A stretch of 64,000 bases of DNA from Sorlinia euscelidii (lineage in GTDB: Bacteria; Pseudomonadota; Alphaproteobacteria; Acetobacterales; Acetobacteraceae): assembly GCF_036452155.1 (NCBI RefSeq), contig NZ_JAWJZY010000005.1; one strand, 5' to 3'. Positions within the stretch are counted from its first letter, which is position 1. Every line of letters begins with the position of its first letter. Shown one piece after another: positions 7,120 through 15,528 of this stretch. Both the position numbers and the translations under genes were made by a program. The notes below the pieces were generated by a model. That model was given only the letters and a program-made list of their open reading frames with translations, was not told where the DNA came from and did no database searches.

Positions 7120-9894
7120 ATGGAACAAGAAAAACACCTCATTCTGGTCGATGGGTCGGGCTTTATCTTCCGGGCTTTTCATGCCCTGCCACCGATGCAC
7201 AGCCCGGATGGCACGCCCGTCAATGCGGTTTACGGTTTTACCAATATGCTCTCCCGCCTGATGCGTGAGCATGTCGGCACACATCTGGCCGTTATTTTTG
7301 ATGCCGGGCGGCAGACTTTCCGCAATGACATCTACCCCGCTTATAAAGCCCATCGTCCTCCCGCCCCGGAGGATCTTGTCCCGCAATTTGCTCTGATCCG
7401 GGAGGCGACAAAGGCCTTCAATGTGCCGTCCATCGAATTACCGGGCTGGGAGGCGGATGATCTCATTGCCTCTTATGCTGAAGTTATCGCGCGTGAAGGC
7501 GGTCGGTGCACGATTGTTTCATCAGATAAGGATCTGATGCAGCTCGTGACGGAAAAAGTGCAGATGCTTGACCCCATCAAGCAGCGCCCGATCGGGGTGG
7601 AAGAGGTCCATACAAAATTCGGCGTGCCGCCGGAACGCGTTGTGGATGTGCAGGCTTTAATGGGAGATTCAACCGATAATGTGCCGGGCGTGCCAGGTAT
7701 CGGGCCTAAAGGTGCCGCCCAGCTTGTCGCTGAATTCGGCAGTCTGGAAGATGTGCTGACGGCCGCACCGGGGATGAAACCTTCTAAGCGCCGGGATGCG
7801 CTGATCGAACATGCGGAGAATGCGCGCCTTTCCCTCAAACTGGTGACACTGGCACGCGATGTCGCGCTGCCGGAACCGATTGAGGCGTTGGGCTGCCGCG
7901 ACCCTTCGGGGGAAATATTGGGTGGTTTTCTGGCGCAGATGGGTTTCAATTCCATCAGCCAGCGCCTCGGACTGCGCCATGTTGCGCGACCGACCCCGTT
8001 GCCAGCCGCGCTGGATGGCGACGCCGCAACGCATGGCGCGTCAACCCCACCGGCCTCACCCGCGAAGCAGCCGGATTTCGGCCCGTATGAAACGGTCACA
8101 ACAACCACGCAACTTGAAAGCTGGGTGCAGCGCATCAAGGCTGGGGGTTATGTGGCTGTCGATACGGAGACGGATAGTCTCCAGCCCCGCCGGGCGACGC
8201 TGATCGGCATTTCTCTGGCGGTGCGTGCAGGGGAGGCGGCTTATATTCCGTTAGGCCATCAGGGTGATCTTGAAAATCTGGTGCCGCCTCAACTTGAGAC
8301 GGCGCAGGTTCTCGCCGCGCTGACGCCGATCTTCCATGATGATGCGATCCTAAAGATTTTCCAGAATGCGAAATATGATCTCCTCGTTTTCCAGAATGCC
8401 GGGGTGACGGGTATCGCGCCCATTGATGACACAATGCTGCTTTCCTATGCCCAATCGGCGGGGGCGCATGGTCACGGGATGGATGAATTATCCCTCCTCC
8501 ATCTGGGACATCGCCCGATCACTTATGATGAGGTGACGGGCACGGGGCGGCAGCGCCTTCCATTTGCGCGCGTTCCTGTCGATAAGGCGACGTCCTACGC
8601 GGCGGAAGACGCGGATGTAACATTCAGATTATGGCTGAAACTCAAGGCGATGCTGGTGCAGACTCGCGCCGTGCGCATTTATGAGACGATGGAGCGGCCA
8701 CTCATCCCGGTCCTTCAGAATATGGAATGGGCCGGCATCAAGATTGATGTCGCCGAGCTTCAACGACTCTCTACTGATTTTGCCGCGCGCATGAAGGTGA
8801 TGGAAGCGGAGATCCATCAACTGGTGGGGCGGGACTTCAATATCGGTTCGCCCAAGCAATTGGGAGAAATTCTTTTCGATGAAATGAATCTCTCGGGCGG
8901 CAAACGCACCAAAGCGGGGGCCTGGGGCACGGACTCGTCTGTCTTGCAGGAACTGGCGGATCAGGGTCATGCACTGCCCGAACATATCCTCGCCTGGCGG
9001 CAACTCGCCAAACTGAAATCGACTTACACGGACGCGCTTCTGGAACAGCGGGACATGAAGACGGCGCGCGTGCACACCTCCTACCATATGGCCGGCACGA
9101 CAACGGGTCGCCTTTCTTCAAATGATCCGAACCTTCAGAATATTCCGATCCGCACCGAAGAAGGGGCGCGCATCCGCCACGCTTTCATCGCGGAAAAAGG
9201 GCGCAAACTCGTTTCAGCGGATTACTCCCAGATTGAACTCCGCCTCCTCGCCGCAGTGGCCGATATCCCAACCCTCCGGGAGGCTTTCGCGCTGGGACAG
9301 GATATTCACGCCCGCACGGCCTCGGAAGTTTTTAATACACCTCTTGAAGGCATGGACCCTCTGACCCGTCGCAGGGCGAAGGCGATCAATTTCGGGATTA
9401 TTTACGGTATCAGCGCTTTCGGCCTGGCCCGCCAGCTTGGCATCCCGCAAAATGAGGCGCGGCATTATATCGCGACGTATTTTGAGCGTTATCCGGGCAT
9501 TAAAACCTATATGGACCGCACAAAAGAGGAAGCGCGGGAGAAAGGCTATGTTGAGACGCCATTTGGTCGGCGCTGTTACGTCCCCGGCATTACTGAAAAA
9601 AATGGCGCGCGTCGCGCTTATGCCGAACGTCAGGCCATTAATGCGCCCTTACAGGGCGGCGCGGCGGACATCATCAAAATGGCCATGATCTCGGTGGATC
9701 GCCAGCTGAGAGACAATGATTTTGATGCCCAGCTTCTCCTGCAAGTGCATGATGAGCTTGTCTTTGAAGTGGCTGCTGAAAAAGCGGAGGCATTGGCGGG
9801 CTTCCTCCGCGAGACGATGAGCAGCGTTGCCGATATCGGGGTGAAACTGGTCGTTGAGACCGGCATTGGCGATAATTGGGCTGAGGCGCATTGA
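7120..9894 (+). CDS. polA: DNA polymerase I
   Basis: A 924-residue full-length Pol I. The N-terminal 5'-3' exonuclease (LILVDGSGFIFRAFHALP, later GWEADDLIASYA and VPGIGPKGAAQL) is followed by the 3'-5' exonuclease with Asp348 and Glu350 in DTETD, so proofreading residues are retained. The polymerase domain has motif A DYSQIELR (Asp701), the O-helix region RRRAKAINFGIIYG and motif C VHDE (876-879). The enzyme fills gaps in repair and removes RNA primers. Start ATG 7120; a TTG directly before it is less likely. The stop overlaps the TTG start of the next gene (TTGA). Confidence 0.98.
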   Translation: MEQEKHLILVDGSGFIFRAFHALPPMHSPDGTPVNAVYGFTNMLSRLMREHVGTHLAVIFDAGRQTFRNDIYPAYKAHRPPAPEDLVPQFALIREATKAFNVPSIELPGWEADDLIASYAEVIAREGGRCTIVSSDKDLMQLVTEKVQMLDPIKQRPIGVEEVHTKFGVPPERVVDVQALMGDSTDNVPGVPGIGPKGAAQLVAEFGSLEDVLTAAPGMKPSKRRDALIEHAENARLSLKLVTLARDVALPEPIEALGCRDPSGEILGGFLAQMGFNSISQRLGLRHVARPTPLPAALDGDAATHGASTPPASPAKQPDFGPYETVTTTTQLESWVQRIKAGGYVAVDTETDSLQPRRATLIGISLAVRAGEAAYIPLGHQGDLENLVPPQLETAQVLAALTPIFHDDAILKIFQNAKYDLLVFQNAGVTGIAPIDDTMLLSYAQSAGAHGHGMDELSLLHLGHRPITYDEVTGTGRQRLPFARVPVDKATSYAAEDADVTFRLWLKLKAMLVQTRAVRIYETMERPLIPVLQNMEWAGIKIDVAELQRLSTDFAARMKVMEAEIHQLVGRDFNIGSPKQLGEILFDEMNLSGGKRTKAGAWGTDSSVLQELADQGHALPEHILAWRQLAKLKSTYTDALLEQRDMKTARVHTSYHMAGTTTGRLSSNDPNLQNIPIRTEEGARIRHAFIAEKGRKLVSADYSQIELRLLAAVADIPTLREAFALGQDIHARTASEVFNTPLEGMDPLTRRRAKAINFGIIYGISAFGLARQLGIPQNEARHYIATYFERYPGIKTYMDRTKEEAREKGYVETPFGRRCYVPGITEKNGARRAYAERQAINAPLQGGAADIIKMAMISVDRQLRDNDFDAQLLLQVHDELVFEVAAEKAEALAGFLRETMSSVADIGVKLVVETGIGDNWAEAH

Positions 9895-11594
9895 CCGGTT
9901 TGGGATGCGCTGTTTGGGGGCTGGGGTCCTCGTTCCGGCGGTTCTTCACGGTCCTGACCGGCCTTATCCTGACGCTTTTCCTCGCAATGCAAGCCGCTTT
10001 GGCGCAGGGTGTGGCGGATGACAGCGTAAAGCGGGGGCAACCGCATCGTGGCGGCACGCTACGCGTCACGATGGCGTCACCCAGTGAGACGCTGGACCCA
10101 CAAATCACTTATTCCAGCGCCTATCTTCAGATTTTCGTTTCCGTCTATGACGGGCTTCTGGCCTATCGCCGCGCTTCGAGCAAAGAAGGGCTGGAAATCG
10201 TGCCGGACATCGCGGAGGCCCTGCCCACGGTGAGTCCCGATGGGCTGACCTGGCGTTTCCGCATTCATGACCACATATTTTTCTCTAATGGCGCGGCGCT
10301 GACGACCGATGACGTGGTCGCATCCATGCGGCGTCTCTTCCGCGTTGGCAGCCCGACAGCGGATTCATTTTACCGCAATATCATGGGGGCTGAAAAATGC
10401 CTGCAACATGCTGCGCAATGCCGTCTCGAAGGCGTCACAGGTGATGTGAAAAGCCGAGTCGTCACCTTCCGTCTGCGACAGCCCGATCCGGAATTCGCGC
10501 AGAAACTGGCCTTCAGCCACGCCGTGATTCTTCCCCGAGATGTAACAGGGCGGGATAGCGGCGCTTCACCTCTGCCCGGCACCGGCCCTTATCATATCAC
10601 CAAATATGACCCGTCAACGGGGATGCGCCTCGAGCGCAATCCCTTCTTCCGCCCGTGGTCGCCATTGGCGCAACCTGATGGGTACGTCGACCATATCCAG
10701 ATTGATTTCGGCCTGACGGATGAAGCTGCCGTGACGGCGGTGGAGCGGGGACAATATGATGTCATGCTGGGTGAAAAACCGCAGGATCGTTACAGTGAAC
10801 TGGGAGATCGCTACGCGCGTCAAATCCATCTGCAACCGCTCCTGGGGTATTATTACCTCGTCTTGAATGTGCGGGAGCCGCCTTTCACGTCGATTAAAGT
10901 CCGTCAGGCACTGAATCAGGCGATTGACCGCCGGGCCGTCGCCATTTTGTATGGGGGTGAAGCGGTGGCGACGCCTTTATGCGACCTCATCCCCGATGGC
11001 ATGCGCAAGCGGCCATCGGATTGCGCCGCGCGGGCGCACCAACGGCCGGATCTGGCCAAGGCGCGGCGAGTTATAAGGGAGACACCTTTTGCGGGTGCAG
11101 CGGTGACCCTCGTCGTGCGCAATAATGCGGTGGATACGAATATCGGCCTTTATGTGAGGGACCTTTTGGAGAAACTGAGCTTCAAAGCTTCCATCCGCAC
11201 CCTCGCGCCAGCCAGTCTCAGCAGTTATATCGGCAATTCGGACCATCACGTCGCCATCGCTTTAACGACCTGGTACGCTGATTACCCATCCCCCTCGGTG
11301 TTTCTTTATGATCTCCTCGGATGCGAAAACATCCATCCGGGGCTTGATATCTCGACCAATGCGTCGGGTTATTGTGAGCCCGTTCTGGAACGCCTCATGA
11401 AGCAGGCTATGACGACTCAGGACAAGGCGGAAGCGGCACAATTCTGGGAGGAAGCGAACGTGATGGCAATGCGTGCAGCGCCTCTCATCCCGCTCATCCA
11501 GCCGCGCTATATCGATTTCACATCCGCCCGACTTGGCCATTATCGTTACTCATTGCTGAACCATCTCATCCTGTCAGAGGTCTGGGTAAGGTAG
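9891..11594 (+). CDS. ABC transporter substrate-binding protein, family 5
   Basis: A 567-residue periplasmic binding protein of the oligopeptide/nickel type (SBP_bac_5). A basic then hydrophobic signal peptide (FRRFFTVLTGLILTLFLAMQ, cleavage near ALAQG) is followed by RGGTLRVTMASPSETLDPQ, the usual start of the mature domain, and LPGTGPYHITKYDPSTGMRL and VRQALNQAIDRRAVA, both signature segments. It probably delivers peptides or similar solutes to an ABC importer, but no permease or ATPase genes are nearby. The start is a TTG overlapping the polA stop; a second TTG at 9900 is possible. Coupling to polA is odd functionally. Confidence 0.85.
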   Translation: MTGLGCAVWGLGSSFRRFFTVLTGLILTLFLAMQAALAQGVADDSVKRGQPHRGGTLRVTMASPSETLDPQITYSSAYLQIFVSVYDGLLAYRRASSKEGLEIVPDIAEALPTVSPDGLTWRFRIHDHIFFSNGAALTTDDVVASMRRLFRVGSPTADSFYRNIMGAEKCLQHAAQCRLEGVTGDVKSRVVTFRLRQPDPEFAQKLAFSHAVILPRDVTGRDSGASPLPGTGPYHITKYDPSTGMRLERNPFFRPWSPLAQPDGYVDHIQIDFGLTDEAAVTAVERGQYDVMLGEKPQDRYSELGDRYARQIHLQPLLGYYYLVLNVREPPFTSIKVRQALNQAIDRRAVAILYGGEAVATPLCDLIPDGMRKRPSDCAARAHQRPDLAKARRVIRETPFAGAAVTLVVRNNAVDTNIGLYVRDLLEKLSFKASIRTLAPASLSSYIGNSDHHVAIALTTWYADYPSPSVFLYDLLGCENIHPGLDISTNASGYCEPVLERLMKQAMTTQDKAEAAQFWEEANVMAMRAAPLIPLIQPRYIDFTSARLGHYRYSLLNHLILSEVWVR

Positions 11595-11725
11595 GCCAGT
11601 TTAAGGCGCGACCACACCGCGGCGATGGCGGCAGGATAAGGGAGGAAGGCGACGATGGCGGTGTGGCGATCACGTTAAATTGCACTCTTTAAATGCAAAA
11701 ATTCATCTCGGCAGCGTTAAAGACA

Positions 11726-11764
11726 TGTTACAAATCGCCAGAATATATCTGTGAAAATGTTACA
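11726..11764 (+). promoter_or_regulatory. Two direct TGTTACA boxes upstream of the 11783 gene
   Basis: Identical heptamers at 11726-11732 and 11758-11764 start 32 bases apart, about three helical turns, in an AT-rich stretch immediately before the ATG at 11783. The spacing would put both on one face of the helix. They could be a regulator-binding pair; no regulator is identified. Confidence 0.35.
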
Positions 11765-11782
11765 TTATGAGAGATACGTGAC

Positions 11783-12157
11783 ATGCCGCATCAAATGATG
11801 GTTGCCGTTTTCGATACAGCCCGCCATGCACGTGCGGCCCTGCTGCAACTGGTTGAGGCCGACATCCCTGCTCATTCCATCCATCATCTGCGCCGTAATC
11901 CTGTCTTACGACGCATGGCGCGCGGGAGCGACCTTTCCCGGACGCAGCGCCGCCGCACCGTCACGCGTGGGGCGTTGATTACAATTGACCTGACGCATAT
12001 CGTCCCCGACAGGGCCCGGAAAATCCTTGCGGCGCATCACCCCTTTGATGTCCGAATCATCCAGCAGGACGTCGCGACAAGCACGCCGCCCGATCAACAA
12101 TATGAGCCGAGCGACTTCAATGACGTCGTCGAAATGACGGAGTTTTATTCAAGGTGA
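11783..12157 (+). CDS. Small hypothetical protein (124 aa)
   Basis: The first 40 residues (MVAVFDTARHARAALLQLVEADIPAHSIH) resemble the ferredoxin-like fold of general-stress 17M-type or DUF-type proteins, in which a beta strand and helix begin with V-A-V-F-D. A basic linker follows (RRMARGSDLSRTQRRRTVTRG), then a second strand-helix unit ending VRIIQQD and an acidic tail. There is no signal peptide. The gene stands alone between the solute-binding protein and convergent purD, behind an AT-rich upstream region with two TGTTACA boxes, so it probably has its own promoter. A stress-related role is only suggested by fold resemblance. Confidence 0.65.
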   Translation: MPHQMMVAVFDTARHARAALLQLVEADIPAHSIHHLRRNPVLRRMARGSDLSRTQRRRTVTRGALITIDLTHIVPDRARKILAAHHPFDVRIIQQDVATSTPPDQQYEPSDFNDVVEMTEFYSR

Positions 12158-12209
12158 CGCACGGTGGAATTGTCATGACCCCGAAGCGGGCTCTGCGGCC
12201 CGGGCAGCG

Positions 12210-13466
12210 TCAACGACCGATATCGCGCCGGTAAAATCCGTCATCCCATTTGATGGCGCCGACAGCTTCATAGCCACGGGTTAAAGCATCATTAAGGTCA
12301 TCTCCAATCGCGGCGACCGCGAGGACGCGCCCACCCTCCGCGACGAGGTGGCCACCTTTCATTGACGTGCCTGCATGGAAGACTTTGACGCCTTCCAGCG
12401 CATTCGCCGCCTCTATTCCCTCAATCACACCGCCTTTCTTCGGCGCGGCAGGATAACCCTGCGCGGCGATCACGATGGATATGGCGATTTTGTCGCTGAA
12501 GCGAATAGGTAGGTCCCCGATCGCACCTTTGGCCAGCCCGGCGAGGATCGGCAATAAATCGCTCTCGAGACGGAGGAGAAGGGCCTCGGCCTCCGGGTCA
12601 CCGAAGCGCACATTATATTCGATCAGTTTCGGCCCGGCATCTGTCAGCATCAGCCCCGCAAAAATAACGCCTTTAAAAGGCGTGCCGCGACGTTGCATCT
12701 CAGCCAGCATCGGACGCACTGTGAGGTCAAGTGCGGCTTCCTGCGCGGCCGCGTCAAAATCCGGCGGGGGGGAAACGGCGCCCATCCCCCCTGTGTTCGG
12801 CCCGGTATCATTTTCACCGACGCGCTTATGGTCCCTCGCCGCGCCGATGAGGACAGCCTCCGTCCCGTCACAGAAAGCAAAAAGGGAGACTTCCTCACCG
12901 GATAGGCATTCCTCCACAACAATGCTGCTTCCGGCGGACCCGAAATCACCGCGGGTCAACATCGTGTCGACGGCTTTCTGTGCCTCCTCCACCGTTTGGG
13001 CGACGATCACGCCTTTCCCGGCGGCGAGACCATCCGCTTTGACAACGATTGGCGCGCCCCGCCGCTGGATGAAGGCATGCGCGGCCTCAGCCGTGTCAAA
13101 TCGCTCCCACCGCGCCGTCGGAATATTGGCAGCGTCAGCAATCTCTTTGGTGAAGGCTTTGCTGCCCTCCAAAGTTGCGGCGGCCTGGGTTGGCCCGGCA
13201 CAGGCAATGCCAGCGGCGTCACACGCATCTGTCAGCCCGGCCACAAGCGGCGCTTCCGGCCCCGGCACGACGAGGTCAATTTTCTCTGCCTTCGCGAAAC
13301 GGACGAGAGCCGCAATATCGGTCACGTCGATATTGATGCAGGTGCCGAGTTCAGCCATGCCGGGATTGCCCGGTGCCATAAAAAGGGCCGAAAGCAGGGG
13401 AGATTTGCGTAGACACCAAGCCAGAGCATGTTCCCGGCCACCGGCGCCAACGAGGAGAACCCGCAT
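12210..13466 (-). CDS. purD: Phosphoribosylamine--glycine ligase
   Basis: A 418-residue GAR synthetase, near the usual 420-430. It catalyses the second step of purine synthesis, joining glycine to phosphoribosylamine with ATP. The N-terminal MRVLLVGAGGREHALAW, the ATP-grasp segment VVKADGLAAGKGV and GGMGAVSP with the metal-binding FGDPEAE are all present. The ATG at 13466 follows the ribosome site AAGGA. It is divergent from xseA with only about 50 bases between the starts, so both promoters must overlap there. No other pur gene is in the window. Confidence 0.97.
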   Translation of the reverse strand: MRVLLVGAGGREHALAWCLRKSPLLSALFMAPGNPGMAELGTCINIDVTDIAALVRFAKAEKIDLVVPGPEAPLVAGLTDACDAAGIACAGPTQAAATLEGSKAFTKEIADAANIPTARWERFDTAEAAHAFIQRRGAPIVVKADGLAAGKGVIVAQTVEEAQKAVDTMLTRGDFGSAGSSIVVEECLSGEEVSLFAFCDGTEAVLIGAARDHKRVGENDTGPNTGGMGAVSPPPDFDAAAQEAALDLTVRPMLAEMQRRGTPFKGVIFAGLMLTDAGPKLIEYNVRFGDPEAEALLLRLESDLLPILAGLAKGAIGDLPIRFSDKIAISIVIAAQGYPAAPKKGGVIEGIEAANALEGVKVFHAGTSMKGGHLVAEGGRVLAVAAIGDDLNDALTRGYEAVGAIKWDDGFYRRDIGR

Positions 13467-13523
13467 AAAAATCCTTGCGAAACGAGGTTTGTTTTAAACG
13501 CCTCCTAGCATAGAATGCGGCAT

Positions 13524-14957
13524 ATGAGTGAGAGCGAAGCGCAAATTTCCGACAACGTACCGCAATATTCGGTCTCCGAACTCTCAGGCGCGATCAAACA
13601 GGCGCTGGAATCCCGCTTCGGGCGTGTCAAGGTGCGTGGTGAGGTGACGGAACTCAAGCGTTACCCGTCCGGGCATATTTACCTGTCCCTCAAGGATGAA
13701 GGCGGCAAGATCGCGGCCGTTATCTGGCGCGGCGTGGCCGGGCGGCTGGATTTAACGCCCGAGAACGGGATGGACGTCGTCGCGACCGGGCGCGTGTCCG
13801 CTTATGGTGAGCGCTCCAGCTATCAATTGATGATCGATCAATTGAGCTTTGCCGGGGAGGGCGCGCTTCTGGCGCGGATTGAGCAGATCCGCGTCAAATT
13901 ATTGCAGGAGGGGTTGTTTGACCCTGAACGCAAAAAGCCACTGCCTTATTTTCCGGCGCGCATCGGGGTGATCACCTCATCGCAGGGCGCTGTGCTGCAT
14001 GATATCTGCACCACGATTGAGCGCCGTTTCCCACGAGATGTGCTGATCTGGCCGGTGGCGGTGCAGGGGCAGGGCGCGGTGGAACAGATACTCGCCGCGC
14101 TTGCGGGGATTGTGGCGGCGCAGCCGGATATTGTGATCCTCGCGCGGGGCGGTGGCTCGCTGGAAGATCTCATGGCGTTTAATGATGAGCGCGTGGTGCG
14201 GGCTGTCGCCGCTTTTCCGCTGCCTCTCATTTCTGCCATCGGGCATGAGACAGACACCACGCTGGTGGATTATGCTGCTGATCGCCGTGCCCCGACACCG
14301 ACGGCCGCGGCGGAAATGGCTGTGCCGCAGCGTAGTGAGATGCTGGCGGACTTGGCCCACCGCGCCGCGCGCCTGCTCAGCGCCGGAAACCTCGTGCTGC
14401 AACGTGCGGCGGCGCGCCGTGACCGCGCGGCAAGCTTCATGCCGGACCTCCCGGCTTTGCTGGAAACCTCCCGTTTGAGGCTGGATGATCGGACGCAGCG
14501 CCTCAGTTTCGCTTTACCCTCCTTCGTGCAGAAATTGCGCGCACGGCATGACAGGGTTCAGTCGCTTTTGACGTCGCCACAGTCATCCATCGCGGCACGG
14601 CGTCAGACCGTTTATGAGGCGCAGGGACGCTTGCGGGATTGCCTCAATCTGGCGGTTTTCAAAGCGCGGCGTGGCTTTGTTGCCCTCCCGGACCAGACAC
14701 GGATTATTCAGGCGTCACTCGTCCTGAAGCGTTCCGTCTTTAATGGGGTGTCGCGTCAGCTTGAGGCTGTGTCCCCCCACGCTGTACTGGCGCGCGGTTA
14801 CGTATTGGTGCAGGATGGCGCAGGTCGGCCCGTGACTTCCGCCCATGGTCAGCCACGAGGGGGTGCCGTCACCCTGACTTTCGCGGATGGTGAGCGAAAG
14901 GGCCGTATCGAGCCCGATGCAGGTCGCGCAATGCCGCAAGGAGATCTCGGATTATGA
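13524..14957 (+). CDS. xseA: Exodeoxyribonuclease VII large subunit
   Basis: About 477 residues. The N-terminal OB-fold (YSVSELSGAIKQALESRFGR, VRGEVTELKRYPSGHIYLSL) is followed by the catalytic domain with GVITSSQGAVLHDI, ARGGGSLEDLMAFNDE and AIGHETDTTL, which are diagnostic. Exonuclease VII degrades single-stranded DNA together with the small subunit XseB, whose gene is not here. Two start codons are possible, ATG 13515 and ATG 13524; the latter gives MSESEAQ and is preferred, although neither has a strong ribosome site. The stop overlaps the next start (ATGA). Confidence 0.97.
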   Translation: MSESEAQISDNVPQYSVSELSGAIKQALESRFGRVKVRGEVTELKRYPSGHIYLSLKDEGGKIAAVIWRGVAGRLDLTPENGMDVVATGRVSAYGERSSYQLMIDQLSFAGEGALLARIEQIRVKLLQEGLFDPERKKPLPYFPARIGVITSSQGAVLHDICTTIERRFPRDVLIWPVAVQGQGAVEQILAALAGIVAAQPDIVILARGGGSLEDLMAFNDERVVRAVAAFPLPLISAIGHETDTTLVDYAADRRAPTPTAAAEMAVPQRSEMLADLAHRAARLLSAGNLVLQRAAARRDRAASFMPDLPALLETSRLRLDDRTQRLSFALPSFVQKLRARHDRVQSLLTSPQSSIAARRQTVYEAQGRLRDCLNLAVFKARRGFVALPDQTRIIQASLVLKRSVFNGVSRQLEAVSPHAVLARGYVLVQDGAGRPVTSAHGQPRGGAVTLTFADGERKGRIEPDAGRAMPQGDLGL

Positions 14958-15265
14958 CATGCCCCCTGATGTTACGCCGTGCACTTCTCGCGCTTTTACT
15001 TCTTCCGGCTTTATCTGCCTGTGGCGGGGCGCCGCAACATCCGTCACCCCGGGCGCAGACGTCAAAGCCGTTTTTTACCAATGACGTCTCGGCCCCCCTC
15101 AATACGCCGCTTTGCGGCATTGCCGCGCAGGAGGCCAATGCGATGGAGAGCGCGAGCTACTCCTCGCCCCTCCGAACCGGCAATCGCTGCGTGCAGAATG
15201 CCTGTTTTTCTCCATTAACGGGATCATTTATTGCCGCCTCAGGCTACCGAAGTGTTTGCCGCTGA
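14954..15265 (+). CDS. Small putative lipoprotein
   Basis: A 103-residue protein with a clear lipoprotein signal: basic MLRRA, hydrophobic LLALLLLPA, lipobox LSAC at about residues 20-23. The mature part is short, with five further cysteines or so and no recognised domain. The ATG overlaps the xseA stop codon (ATGA), suggesting translational coupling. Lipoprotein genes after xseA occur in related bacteria, but I cannot name this one. The product would be anchored to the outer or inner membrane. No homology can be claimed. Confidence 0.6.
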   Translation: MTCPLMLRRALLALLLLPALSACGGAPQHPSPRAQTSKPFFTNDVSAPLNTPLCGIAAQEANAMESASYSSPLRTGNRCVQNACFSPLTGSFIAASGYRSVCR

Positions 15266-15494
15266 TGGCGCGGTAACAGGGTCGGGCTCGGATGAGGGAC
15301 GCGCCTCACAGCTTTCCGAGCTTACGACAAGAAACGGGTCGGCTTGAAAGGCATGGAACTGTCCAGACATTCTCCCGGCTTCCTTCCATGAGGGATGACG
15401 TCCTCATGCCAGCCTGAAATTCGGGCAGCCGCGCAGAAGCGCCTGACCGTATTTCCGCGTCAGCAACCGGTTTAGAAAAACAGGATCAGTTGCG

Positions 15495-15525
15495 CCAAAA
15501 GGGAAGGGGCGCGACGGCCCCTTCC
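15495..15525 (-). terminator. Rho-independent terminator of rne
   Basis: A perfect 9-bp stem (15502-15510 with 15517-15525, ggaaggggc/gccccttcc) has a 6-base loop and is followed on the minus strand by CTTTTGGC. It starts three bases after the rne stop codon, so it ends the rne transcript. It may also stop read-through from the lipoprotein gene on the other strand. Confidence 0.75.
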
Positions 15526-15528
15526 TGA

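Noticed and set aside
12475..13497. Plus-strand frame (340 aa) inside purD
   Set aside because: Ser/Arg-rich antisense of purD, which is fully conserved on the minus strand.
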